DNA from: Sphingopyxis sp. 113P3
Lineage (GTDB): Bacteria > Pseudomonadota > Alphaproteobacteria > Sphingomonadales > Sphingomonadaceae
Assembly (NCBI RefSeq): GCF_001278035.1
Contig: NZ_CP009452.1
Location: forward strand, 3,877,501-3,941,500
DNA length: 64,000 bases
Direction: 5' to 3'
A program made the position numbers and the translations under genes. Of the stretch, positions 16,769 to 25,510 are shown piece by piece. How positions within the stretch are numbered: the stretch's first letter is position 1; the number at the start of each line of letters is the position of its first letter. Below the pieces are notes generated by a model. That model had not been told where the DNA came from. It searched no databases and was given only the letters and a program-made list of their open reading frames with translations.

Positions 16769-18499
16769 TCAATCCGACTTGGCACCCGCCTCGCCAATCC
16801 AGCTGCCGAGAGACGGACGACTATAGGATCCAAGCCGCTCGATCGCGAGCCGATCCTCGCGAGCAGGGTCGCTGACCAGTTTGCTGTCATAATCCAGGAC
16901 CATCGTCTCCCGGTCCCTGATTGTGAACGGCCTCCAGTCCGGAAGGCCCGGCGAGCCCGGCTTGCCGGTGCGGGCGAACGTCGCCCATGAGGTACTGACC
17001 GTTCGTCCAAGCTCGTAGAAGCGCGGGTCGGGGTCCGGTCCGCTCAGACCGGGGGCACGATCGATCGTGTTGAAGACAAATGGTACGTCCACGACATGAG
17101 CGGCTCCATAGCGACCGCTCGGCTCTGCCCAGTTGAACAGGTATGTGAAAACGGGCGCCGTGCCCTGCGCCTGCTTGCGTTCGGCCTGAAGAATCGCGTT
17201 GGCATGGAAAGAGGTATCCGTCTTGATCGCGAAGTAGATATCGGCCGGCGAAGCATCCGGTCGCCGCGACCGATATGACTGAACAAGCGCTTCGATCTTT
17301 TCCCGCGCGATCTGCAAGATTCCGAGTTCGCGGCGGAGGCCCGCTTCGTCCAATGCCAGCGCATCGGGATTGCCGCGGAACCAGGGCGTGCTCCACAGCT
17401 CGATCCGGTTTTCGTCGCGGGTCGTGCCGATCATCATGGGAATACCGGCCGAAATCGAAGGCGCAACCGGGTCGAAGGGGTGATGCGGGAGCACGTCGCC
17501 ATCGACGACCGGTCTGAAATCGTGACCGGCAGCCGTGGCATGCAGATAGGCCTTCAAAAGCTCCTGCGACGGCACCTCGGCGAGGCGGCCAACCCGCTTT
17601 GGATCAAGACCGAGCTTGCGAATCACCGCGTGCGCGGCGAGCGCGGCATTTTCCATCGTTTGCGCGCGGATCATGGAGCCGCTCTGCACAATGGCCTTGT
17701 GAAACAGGCCCTGTGCGGCGGGCATCGCCAGCAGGGCGCTGACCTTTGCGCCACCGCCCGACTGCCCGAATATGGTGACATTGTCCGGATCGCCACCAAA
17801 TTGGGCGATATTGTCGCGCACCCATTGCAGCGCCAGCACGATATCCAGCATGCCGGCATTGCCGCTACCGGCATAGGCGTCTCCGCCGATCTTATCGAGC
17901 GCCAGATAGCCGAAAATATTCAGGCGATGGTTGAAATGGACGACAACCACATCCTGTTCGCGGGCGAGGTGGCTGCCATCGTGCCAGTCGGCGTTACCAA
18001 GGCCTTGAGAAAAGGCTCCCCCATGGCACCAGAACATCACAGGGCGCCTGCGACGATCGGTCGTCGAAGAGGTCCATATGTTAAGGAACAGGCAATCCTC
18101 GCTCATCGGATTGAAAATATCCTGATTTCCGAGGATGAAATTATTGGCCGGATCATTGGCTTCCGCGCGTTGCTCCGGGGTGATTTGGGGAACAAGTTGC
18201 ATGGCCATCGGGCCATAGGTCAGGGCATCGCGAACCCCCGTCCAGGGAGCGGCCTTTTGCGGCGGCAGGAAGCGACGGACGCCGCTGACCGGCGCCCCAT
18301 AGGGAATGCCCTTGAAGACGAAGACCTCACCCGACCGGGCGCCGCGCACCTTTCCGGCCGCAGTTTCGACAACCGGCGCATGGGTCGCGGCGGCAAAGGC
18401 ACGCGGCGCGGCGAGCGCCGCGCCCCCCATCGCCAGGCCGTGCAAGGCGGACCGACGCGAACAGATGGACTTGGATCCGACCCCAAAGGACATGATCAT
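16769..18499 (-). CDS. Type B carboxylesterase with Tat-type signal
   Basis: A 576-residue alpha/beta-hydrolase of the carboxylesterase type B family. The N-terminus has [19 protein letters not shown] followed by AFAAA, a probable Tat export signal, so the enzyme should be periplasmic. The nucleophile is in FGQSGGGAK (GxSxG), the acid Glu probably in GTTRDENR, and the His in [10 protein letters not shown]. The oxyanion HGG is in CHGGAFSQG. The start at 18499 follows GGGAGAA; the longer frame to 18559 lacks a signal at the start. It lies 60 bases downstream of a TonB receptor gene, which suggests that ester substrates imported by the receptor are cut in the periplasm. Confidence 0.9.
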   Translation of the reverse strand: MIMSFGVGSKSICSRRSALHGLAMGGAALAAPRAFAAATHAPVVETAAGKVRGARSGEVFVFKGIPYGAPVSGVRRFLPPQKAAPWTGVRDALTYGPMAMQLVPQITPEQRAEANDPANNFILGNQDIFNPMSEDCLFLNIWTSSTTDRRRRPVMFWCHGGAFSQGLGNADWHDGSHLAREQDVVVVHFNHRLNIFGYLALDKIGGDAYAGSGNAGMLDIVLALQWVRDNIAQFGGDPDNVTIFGQSGGGAKVSALLAMPAAQGLFHKAIVQSGSMIRAQTMENAALAAHAVIRKLGLDPKRVGRLAEVPSQELLKAYLHATAAGHDFRPVVDGDVLPHHPFDPVAPSISAGIPMMIGTTRDENRIELWSTPWFRGNPDALALDEAGLRRELGILQIAREKIEALVQSYRSRRPDASPADIYFAIKTDTSFHANAILQAERKQAQGTAPVFTYLFNWAEPSGRYGAAHVVDVPFVFNTIDRAPGLSGPDPDPRFYELGRTVSTSWATFARTGKPGSPGLPDWRPFTIRDRETMVLDYDSKLVSDPAREDRLAIERLGSYSRPSLGSWIGEAGAKSD

Positions 18500-18559
18500 T
18501 TCTCCCGATAAATTCGTCCCCGAGCCGCGCCGGCCGCTCGGGGACGATGATAATGCCAA

Positions 18560-20872
18560 TCAGAACTTGTAGCTGAGCGTCGCGCCATATGTTCTTGGCG
18601 GAGCATAGGATGCGAGTGCGGCGTTGGAGTTGAGAAATGTCGACAGGATCACTGAGTTGTTGGTCAAGTTGTTTCCCCACACCGACGCGGTCAGTCCGGG
18701 AAAGCTGGACGGCGAGAAGGAGGCGCGCAGACCCAGTGTCGCATAGGAGGGTTGGGAGAAGACGTTACCGACGTCGAAATAGATCCTCTCCGATGCATAA
18801 CCATTCGCCGTCAACGAGAACAGGCCGGCCGGCAGTTCCTTGCTATAGGTCGCTGACAGACTGAGCGTCGCCTTGGGCGCACGCGGCACCTGCTTGCCGT
18901 TGGCCGACATGATCGGTGTCTGGACGAGCCCAAGATCGCCCGGCGCCGGCACGTTCCAAGTCGCATTGGGATAATCGGAGAAAGTGGCGTCCAGCAGAGA
19001 CACGCTGCCTTGGACCCGCAGCTCGTCGGTCACCCTTATATCGACATCGATTTCCGCGCCGTAGATGGACGTGCTCGCCGCGTTTGAAAGGGTGCCCGTC
19101 GGTGTCGTCGGATCCGGAGGACAGTTCCCCGTCAGGCAGACGTCGCGGAAGGACAGGATCTGGATGTCCTTCAGCTTGTAAGCATAGAGCGCCGCATTGA
19201 CGCGCAGCCACGGCGTCGGCTCCGCCTTGACGCCGACCTCATAGGCGATGAGCTTTTCCGGCTCCACCGACACGGGCGTGGCGCATCCACCGGGAAGAGC
19301 GGCGCAGGAGGTCGGCGACTGCCCGAAGGGTATGCTGAAATTGTCGAAATTCCCGCTCCTGAACCCCGTGCTATGCGTGAAATAGACATTGGCATCGGGC
19401 GCGATTTCGTAGCGAAGCGATACCTTGTAATCGACGTTGGAAAAGTTGCGGCTTGCCCACTCATACATTTCGCCGCCCGCCGGCACGGTGCCGGGAACGA
19501 TCGACCCGATAACGCCGCGCTTCTCGCTGCTGTAGCGCAGCCCCCCCACAATGCTCAGCTGGTCGGTGAGTTCATAGGTGGCTTCCCCGAAAAAGGCATA
19601 GGCCTTCGCTGTCTGGCCACCAAAGACGGTGATGGCGAAATTGCTGGTCGGGGTGTTCGGAATGATATTGCTCGGATCCGCGGCGGACCGATTTTGATAA
19701 TAGTTCGCCCCCAGAACGAAGCTGAAGTTACCGAATTTCCGCGACGCGAAATCCAATTCGGCCTGTTTGGAGCTATCGTTTCCGGAGATCGCGTAGTGGA
19801 TTCCCGTGAAAGGCGCGGGATAGGCAAAGCCCGTCGCCGTGGTCACGCTATATCCATAGGAGCGCTTCCATGCGCCGATCAGAGTGAAGTCGCCCAGCGA
19901 TGTCTCCTGATCGAACTGGAGGCTGACAAGCTTTGCGTTCTGCCTAGACAGCAACGGAACGTTCGATGCGACTTCATAGGGCTTGGTCGGAAAAATTGCG
20001 CCCGGGACGCCCTTGGCAACTGTGAGGCCGTCAAGCGGCGAAAACAACAGGGTCGAAGGATCGGCTTGCCTGATATAGGCTGCCGAGAACAGAAGCCTGG
20101 TGCCCTCGGTGGGCGTGAGCAGGATCTTGCCGCGGACCGTATAATTATGCGTGTCCTGCAAAGGCACGTTCGGCGTCAGGTTATTATTATAATTGTCGGC
20201 GGTTTCCCTGTAGCCGCTGACGCTGATGGCAAGCTTGTCGACCACAACGGGCGCCGTGACGAATCCCTTGAGCGTGAGGGTGTCGAAATTGCCGTAACCG
20301 ATGCTGAAATCGCCTTCCGCTTCAGTCAGATTGGGTTCCTTGGTAAAGACCTGGATGGCGCCGCCCGTCGCGTTGCGGCCGAACAAGGTTCCTTGCGGAC
20401 CCTTCAGCACGTCTACCCGGCTTACGTCAGGCAACTGCATGAGCGACCCGGCAGAGCCCCCGATATAGACATTGTCGATGTAGGTGGCGACGTTCGGTTC
20501 GACGCCGCCAGTCGTGGTGAACGTCGAAATGCCGCGAATGGCAGGAAGGATGACGCCGCCGACGCGATCCATTTTAAGTCCGGGCACCACCGCGGTAAGC
20601 TCAACGATGTTCGTGACGCCCGATTTTTCGAGGTCGCTGGACGACAACGCCGTGATACTGATCGGAACGTCGAGAATATTTTCCGACCGCTTCTGCGCCA
20701 TGACGACGATCTCTTCGAAGCCGGATCCCGAAACGGTTTCGTCCGTGGAAGGCGCGACGTCGGAAACCGGAACCGGCTGGCCGACTTGCGCGTGAACGGG
20801 CGCCGTCAAAGCAAGAGCCATAACCCCAGCCGATCCACTGAATAATAGATTTCTCGATACAATCCTCTTCAT
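18560..20872 (-). CDS. TonB-dependent outer-membrane receptor
   Basis: A 770-residue receptor with a Sec signal peptide (cleavage probably after APVHAQ, about residue 29). The TonB box region reads EEIVVMAQKRSENILDVP, then a plug domain with VLKGPQGTLFGRNATGG at about residue 150, then a beta-barrel ending in an aromatic residue (ATLSYKF). It differs clearly from the other three receptors of the window, which share VTAQRREERLQDVP. Downstream, 60 bases on, is the exported carboxylesterase. Two candidate operators lie upstream (20904-20921 and 21063-21098). Confidence 0.93.
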   Translation of the reverse strand: MKRIVSRNLLFSGSAGVMALALTAPVHAQVGQPVPVSDVAPSTDETVSGSGFEEIVVMAQKRSENILDVPISITALSSSDLEKSGVTNIVELTAVVPGLKMDRVGGVILPAIRGISTFTTTGGVEPNVATYIDNVYIGGSAGSLMQLPDVSRVDVLKGPQGTLFGRNATGGAIQVFTKEPNLTEAEGDFSIGYGNFDTLTLKGFVTAPVVVDKLAISVSGYRETADNYNNNLTPNVPLQDTHNYTVRGKILLTPTEGTRLLFSAAYIRQADPSTLLFSPLDGLTVAKGVPGAIFPTKPYEVASNVPLLSRQNAKLVSLQFDQETSLGDFTLIGAWKRSYGYSVTTATGFAYPAPFTGIHYAISGNDSSKQAELDFASRKFGNFSFVLGANYYQNRSAADPSNIIPNTPTSNFAITVFGGQTAKAYAFFGEATYELTDQLSIVGGLRYSSEKRGVIGSIVPGTVPAGGEMYEWASRNFSNVDYKVSLRYEIAPDANVYFTHSTGFRSGNFDNFSIPFGQSPTSCAALPGGCATPVSVEPEKLIAYEVGVKAEPTPWLRVNAALYAYKLKDIQILSFRDVCLTGNCPPDPTTPTGTLSNAASTSIYGAEIDVDIRVTDELRVQGSVSLLDATFSDYPNATWNVPAPGDLGLVQTPIMSANGKQVPRAPKATLSLSATYSKELPAGLFSLTANGYASERIYFDVGNVFSQPSYATLGLRASFSPSSFPGLTASVWGNNLTNNSVILSTFLNSNAALASYAPPRTYGATLSYKF

Positions 20873-20903
20873 TTACCCTCTCCCCTGAATCATGATTTGA
20901 TCC

Positions 20904-20921
20904 AAATATTATTAAATATTT
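20904..20921. promoter_or_regulatory. AT-rich palindrome upstream of the TonB receptor gene
   Basis: AAATATT and AATATTT form a perfect 7-bp inverted repeat around ATTA, 31 bases before the receptor start on the minus strand. The region is much richer in A and T than its surroundings, so this may be part of the promoter or an operator. Confidence 0.35.
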
Positions 20922-21062
20922 ATCTGAAAATGCACAATTTAATCTGGTTTTATTCGCCTGTAATTGGCGCCAGATATTCATAAAGAACAGAGATTCACGA
21001 TATTGGTATTCAAACGGCCTTCCCGCGTCCGGAAAAGCGATTCCCAACTACCGGCAAGACTC

Positions 21063-21098
21063 CCGTATGATCGATGAGACTACCGTATGACCGATGGG
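21063..21098. repeat. Two tandem 16-bp repeats, 20-bp period
   Basis: CCGTATGATCGATGAG (21063-21078) and CCGTATGACCGATGGG (21083-21098) match at 14 of 16 positions and are offset by 20 bp, about two helical turns. They lie 190-226 bases upstream of the TonB receptor gene on the minus strand and directly left of the IS5-type element. They could be tandem binding sites for a regulator. Confidence 0.4.
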
Positions 21099-21105
21099 AT
21101 TCTAG

Positions 21106-21943
21106 GCGGTAAACTCATAAACTGAGTTGCGCGAGGCGGCAGTGATTGATTCAAGGCTCGGGAAAGGAGTCTTGGAGATGCGTCGCCGTTTTGAGCTGAC
21201 AGATTTCGAATGGTCTGTGATCGAGCCGCTGCTTCCGAACAAGCCGCGGGGCGTGCCACGTGTGGATGATCGCCGGGTGATCAACGGGATATTGTGGCGG
21301 TTCCGCACAGGCAGCCCCTGGGCGGATATTCCGGAACGCTATGGTCCACACACCACCTGCTACAATCGCTTCGTGCGCTGGCGCAAAGCCGGTGTGTGGG
21401 ATCGGCTGCTGACGGCAGTTTCCCATGCCTTCGACGGCGAGTTGGTGATGATCGACAGTTCCTCCATCCGGGTCCACCAGCACGGTGCGACCTTAAAAAG
21501 GGGGACCCAAATCGCTGCATGGGACGTTCCCGCGGCGGTTTGACGACCAAGATCCACGCACTGGTTGATGGACGAGGCCTGCCGATCCAGCTGCACTTGT
21601 CCGAAGGACAGGCGAGCGATTGCAAACAAGCTGATCCGCTGCTCGGCGCCGTGCCGGAAGGCAGCACCTTCCTCGCCGACAAGGCCTATGACAGCGACGC
21701 CATCCGCGCGCGGATCACAGCACAAGGCGGCTTCGCCAACATTCCCGCCAAGCGCAATCGCAGGCAGGGCTTTGTGTTCAGCACCTTCCTCTACCGATAT
21801 CGCAACCTGATCGAACGCTTCTTCGGAAAACTCAAACACGCCAGAGGCTTGGCCACCCGATACGACAAGCGAGCCGACAACTTCCTCGCCGCCATCAAGC
21901 TCTTCTCAGCACGCCTCTGGATCAACGCTTATGAGTCCACGGC
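21106..21943 (+). mobile_element. IS5-family (IS427-type) insertion sequence
   Basis: An 838-bp element. The ends are inverted: GCGGTAAACTCATAAAC begins at 21106 and its imperfect complement GCTTATGAGTCCACGGC ends at 21943. CTAG flanks both sides (21102-21105 and 21944-21947). Size, ends and the frameshifted transposase fit the IS427 group. The right CTAG is shared with the adjacent IS701-type element. Confidence 0.85.
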
Positions 21944-21947
21944 CTAG
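21178..21947 (+). CDS. IS5-family transposase made by -1 frameshift
   Basis: A DDE transposase in two overlapping frames. The first frame, from ATG 21178, gives the N-terminal part (LTDFEWSVIEPLLP, then FRTGSPWADIPERYGPH) and the Asp region VMIDSSSIRVH. The second frame gives GGLTTKIHALVDGRGLPI, then LADKAYDSDAIR and YRYRNLIERFFGKLKH (Glu). The frames meet at TTAAAAAGGGGG (21493-21504), a slippery run typical of this group, so a -1 shift probably makes the whole protein. The stop TAG is formed by the last GCC codon of the element followed by the flanking CTAG. Confidence 0.85.
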
Positions 21948-23401
21948 TACTACAGTTGCGTATTGAGCCGTCGTCGTCGATGATAGTGGGCCGCGACGCA
22001 CTGGTGGGTTCGTCGCCCTTGGGACCAGGCCCATATGAAGACAGGGTGGTATTGAGCGACGAATATGAGCTTTGCGAAGAGCCGACGGATTTCGGGTGTT
22101 GTTAGCAAGTTCTGTGTGGGTGTCACGCCGCTTGCGGTGTCGGACTCCTTTTGTACCGTTTGCCTGGGTCGCCGAGTTCGGGCTCGGCCTGGGTCCAGGC
22201 GGCGCGGCGCTGATCGGCAGCGAGCTTGGCGAGGAAGGCGACGGCGGCCATGACCAGCGTGATGTGCCGGTGCCACCCGTGCCAGGATCGGGCTTCGCAA
22301 TGATCGAGACCGAGGTCATCCTTGGCGCGCAGGAAGCATTCCTCGATAGTCCATCTCAGGCCTGCTGCTCCGGCCAGTTCCGCGAGTGAAGCTCCTTCGC
22401 GTGCATGGACGAAATAGTAGGCAATCTCGTCTGGGCTCCTGAGGCTGCGGCGGAAAAGCAGCCAGCGCTCGAAACCGTGTTGCGTTGCCCCGTTGAGGGG
22501 GAGGCGCGCCCAGTGATAGAGGCGCGGCCCTTTGGCCCCTTCGCCCGCCGACAGCGCATACCAGTCGCCACTTTCGAGCTCGCCTGCCAGATAGGCCGGA
22601 TCGGTCTGGACGAGGCCTTCTTCCGTGAAAAAGCGCAGATGCTGGTTGGAGCGCACCGCCAGGACATAGGGCTGCCTGCGATCCTCGAGCATGCGGCGCA
22701 GCTGATAGTCCGAACCATAGAGCGCGTCGGCCAGGACCCAAGCGCAAGAAATGCCGGCGTCGAGCGCGGCCGCGATCATCTCGCGCGCCATGGCCGGCTT
22801 GGTGGCGAAAGCGACCTCCTCGGGCACGCTCGCCTTCCGGCGGCGCTCGCCATCCTCGGCCCAAGCCTTGGGCAGATAAAGCCGGCGGTCGATCAGGGCT
22901 TGGCCGTATCGGCTGGCATAGCCCAGAAACACACCAACCTGGCTATTCTCAATCCGCCCCGCCGTGCCCGAATATTGCCGCGCCACCCCGACCGAATGCG
23001 TGCCCTTCTTCACGAAGCCGGTCTCATCGACGACAAGCACGCCGCCCGGATCGCCAAGCGCAGCCATGACATATTCCTGAACGCGGTCACGCAAAGCATC
23101 CGCAGACCAGGCGCTCCGGCCGAGCAGGGACTGGATCCGATAAGGCCGATCCAGCCCCGCCTCTTCTGCCAGCATCCATCCCGTCTTGCGCTCGGCGCCG
23201 GAAAGCAGCCCATCGATGAACGCCCCTCCCGAGGCCCGCGTCTCCGCCCGGCCCAGGGACGGGGCAAGATGCGCCTTCAACGCATCAAGTCCTGCCCGCC
23301 AATCAACAAGCGTCCCCGCCCAACCCGCAACCGCCATAAACCCAATCCCCCGCTGACCATCCGCACAGAATCAGATTTTTGGAGGAAATGCAACTGTAGT
23401 A
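21948..23401 (-). mobile_element. IS701-family insertion sequence
   Basis: A 1454-bp element with inverted ends: TACTACAGTTGC begins at 21948 and GCAACTGTAGTA ends at 23401. It is bounded by CTAG at 21944-21947 and 23402-23405, matching the 4-bp CTAG/YTAR target typical of the family. It carries one transposase gene on the minus strand. Confidence 0.85.
22123..23337 (-). CDS. IS701-family transposase
   Basis: A 404-residue DDE transposase. The first Asp is in VLVVDETGFVKKGTHSVGVARQYSGTAG near residue 105 (the block itself is diagnostic for IS701), the second in WVLADALYGSDYQLR near residue 205, and the Glu in RWTIEECFLRAKDDLGLDH near residue 335. Length is in the normal range. It appears intact. 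The gene uses only the minus strand of its element; nothing else is carried. Confidence 0.92.
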   Translation of the reverse strand: MAVAGWAGTLVDWRAGLDALKAHLAPSLGRAETRASGGAFIDGLLSGAERKTGWMLAEEAGLDRPYRIQSLLGRSAWSADALRDRVQEYVMAALGDPGGVLVVDETGFVKKGTHSVGVARQYSGTAGRIENSQVGVFLGYASRYGQALIDRRLYLPKAWAEDGERRRKASVPEEVAFATKPAMAREMIAAALDAGISCAWVLADALYGSDYQLRRMLEDRRQPYVLAVRSNQHLRFFTEEGLVQTDPAYLAGELESGDWYALSAGEGAKGPRLYHWARLPLNGATQHGFERWLLFRRSLRSPDEIAYYFVHAREGASLAELAGAAGLRWTIEECFLRAKDDLGLDHCEARSWHGWHRHITLVMAAVAFLAKLAADQRRAAWTQAEPELGDPGKRYKRSPTPQAA

Positions 23402-24310
23402 CTAGATCGCGAAACGAACCGAGACCGGACAATGATCCGAGGGGTGACGATCCTCGGGCAGGCCATAGGTGTATTCCTCGAACGACCCCGGCACCATCAT
23501 CGTGGTCGCGCTGTCGCCGGTCACGATATGATCGATGAACTCACGGTAACGGGATTTGCAGGTGGCCACCGTATCGCCCGCCGCGACCGTCAGATCGGCG
23601 CCTGTCGGTTCGCCATCGTCGATCTCACCCAAAAACACGTCGCCGCGTGACGCGATGCGGCGGTTCCAGTCGCCGAGCACCGCAAATGCTTCGCCGGCTT
23701 GGGCGCGTGCATCGATCCAGCTTTCGAGCACAGGCAGCTGGTTGAACAGCACCGTGCAATCATCGTCACTCGGCGCGCGGCCGGAGTTGCAGCCGGACTT
23801 CAGGTGAACAGCGAGCAGGCGAAGCGGTCTGGCGCCATTGATGGTGATGTCGACACCCCAGCGCAGATCGGGATTGCCGAGACCGAGCGCCGACAGATCG
23901 CGATTGCGCGACCAACTCACGCCCTTGCGGATGGCGAAGCCCACCGCCTGATGACGGATTGACTGGCCCGGCTTGCCGTAGCACGCGCCGGAACGCCCGC
24001 TCACCCGCCGCGCCGACATGACGACGTCGTAGCGGCTGGGCTCGAACACACGCTCGGCGGCCGCCTTGCTTTCCACCGCCTCGATCGCGATCACATCAGC
24101 GTTCAGCAGATCGGCCTGGTGGCGAAGCTCGGCATAGTCGGCCTCGCTACGCGGGCGGCAGCCTGTGCCGTCATTCTCGGCGAGATGCTCGAGGTTCCAG
24201 GTTGCGACCTTGAGCGGATTACTGGCTTGAGCCGGCGCTTCACTTCGCGGGGTCTGCGCGCAGCCTGCAAGTGCGCTTGCCGCGATGAGGATCGGGATGC
24301 GGGATGTCAT
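23402..24310 (-). CDS. Endonuclease/exonuclease/phosphatase-family lipoprotein
   Basis: A 302-residue protein with a lipoprotein signal (ASALAGC, lipidated Cys at about residue 16), so probably anchored in the cell envelope. The fold motifs are present: ATWNLEHL, IAIEAVES (metal-binding Glu), VHLKSGC, LGDWNRR (Asp/Asn) and RHPSDHCPV (Asp-His). Substrate unknown; family members act on nucleic acids or phosphoesters. The TAG stop is part of the CTAG site (23402-23405) used by the IS701 element, so the coding sequence is probably unaffected. Confidence 0.87.
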   Translation of the reverse strand: MTSRIPILIAASALAGCAQTPRSEAPAQASNPLKVATWNLEHLAENDGTGCRPRSEADYAELRHQADLLNADVIAIEAVESKAAAERVFEPSRYDVVMSARRVSGRSGACYGKPGQSIRHQAVGFAIRKGVSWSRNRDLSALGLGNPDLRWGVDITINGARPLRLLAVHLKSGCNSGRAPSDDDCTVLFNQLPVLESWIDARAQAGEAFAVLGDWNRRIASRGDVFLGEIDDGEPTGADLTVAAGDTVATCKSRYREFIDHIVTGDSATTMMVPGSFEEYTYGLPEDRHPSDHCPVSVRFAI

Positions 24311-24412
24311 GGGGCGGGCCTTAGCGCAAAGTCATTGTGGTCGGAACGCCTCCAAGCCGCTCTCCGCGTCGTATCTCGATCGCAGCATGGGTCGCCGAGC
24401 CTTTGCGCCAAA

Positions 24413-25044
24413 ATGGCTGAAATGCGACGCGACGACGAGTTGACGAACCCGGCCCAAGCGCCTCATCCTGGTTCCGGGGGGAAAAAGGGCTGGCGCGCAG
24501 AGAGAACAATGGCGGCTGTCTGGTCGTTGGACTGGTCTGCCTGTTTATCATCGGCAAGTGCGTCGGGGATTCTCCGTCGCCCGTTACGCCCGCGACGGCG
24601 TTTGCCGAGCAACCGAGTTCGGACTCCGTCGCTGCGCCGACACGGATAAAATATGTGGTCGGCGCATCGGTGAATTGCCGCGCTGAGGCCGGCACGTCTG
24701 CGCGGGTTGAGGCAAAGCTTACTTATGGCGACGCGGTCATCGCCGGGGAAACCTCCGGCGACTGGACGTTTGTCACGACGGATCAGGCGACTCGTTGCTG
24801 GGCGGCCTCTCGCTATCTCGCCGACACCAGGCCCGCGCCTCGTGCCACGTCTCGGGCGTATTTTTCAGCACCAGCGCCCGCGGCGCGAAGCCGGGCACGA
24901 TCAAGCGGCCACGGCAGCTGCGGCAGCAAGCGCGTCTGCGGGCAGATGAACTCATGCGAAGAAGCTTATTTCTATCTAAACCAGTGCGGTCTCCACCGGC
25001 TCGACCGCGACGATGACGGGATCCCCTGCGAGAGCATCTGCTGA
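24413..25044 (+). pseudogene. Membrane protein with SH3-like and excalibur domains, frameshifted
   Basis: From ATG 24413 the frame gives MAEMRRDDELTNPAQAPHPGS; after the run G6-A5-G3 at 24476-24489 the coding signal continues in another frame with a membrane helix (GGCLVVGLVCLFIIGKC), an SH3-like part (VGASVNCRAEAGTSARVEAK...WAASRYLA) and a C-terminal excalibur calcium-binding motif (LDRDDDGIPCESIC). The right-hand frame has no start codon of its own before the helix. One missing base in the run would join the two. It may be a real frameshift or a sequencing error. The 3' end overlaps a small ORF. Confidence 0.65.
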
Positions 25045-25192
25045 CTTCGGCCGCCGCCCTTCACCCCAAACAAAGCGCCCGGCCGCAGCGGCGGACCCAA
25101 GCGCCCCGCCGCAGCGGCGGACACTGCGGCTGATCTTCATCGCGGGACTGGCGGGGGCTGTGCTACTCGTCCTGCTGCTCGGCGCGGCGTGA
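25013..25192 (+). CDS. Small putative membrane protein (59 aa)
   Basis: A 59-residue ORF overlapping the end of the excalibur gene by 32 bases. The first 38 residues are polar and proline-rich, then one hydrophobic helix (LIFIAGLAGAVLLVLLLGAA) ends the protein. It contains a 14-bp direct repeat in DNA (CCGCAGCGGCGGAC at about 25081 and 25110). No clear ribosome binding site is seen, but overlap with the upstream gene could allow coupling. Not recognised; may be spurious. Confidence 0.35.
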   Translation: MTGSPARASADFGRRPSPQTKRPAAAADPSAPPQRRTLRLIFIAGLAGAVLLVLLLGAA

Positions 25193-25510
25193 CAAGAGCA
25201 GCCGGGTGCTCGCCGTCTGTCTAGAGTCCTGACAATCCGCCCCGTGTCCGGACGACGAGGCGTCAGCCTGCAATCAGAACTCAATCACCAAGTTCATTTG
25301 TCCTTGCGCTTCTTGCGCTCGATCATCTGCCTATGAACGGCCTGAGCGCTGTATCACCTGCTACGAAATTGTCTTTGTCTATCGCTGGTAGAGACGGTCG
25401 AGGCTAACCCACTTCAAAGGCCACCGATAGTTTGAGCTGCCTCGCGTTCGCACGGACCGGTGCGGATAGGTTCACCCGCCCATGCGGCCCTTACTCGGGC
25501 GGACAAGGAT
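25193..25510. other. 318-bp stretch with no recognised gene
   Basis: Between the small membrane ORF and the thioesterase gene. Nothing with clear coding, RNA or repeat character was seen. It presumably holds the thioesterase promoter. Confidence 0.5.

Noticed and set aside
19373..20845. 490-residue plus-strand frame opposite the TonB receptor
   Set aside because: The receptor on the minus strand has signal peptide, plug and barrel motifs; the opposite frame has none.
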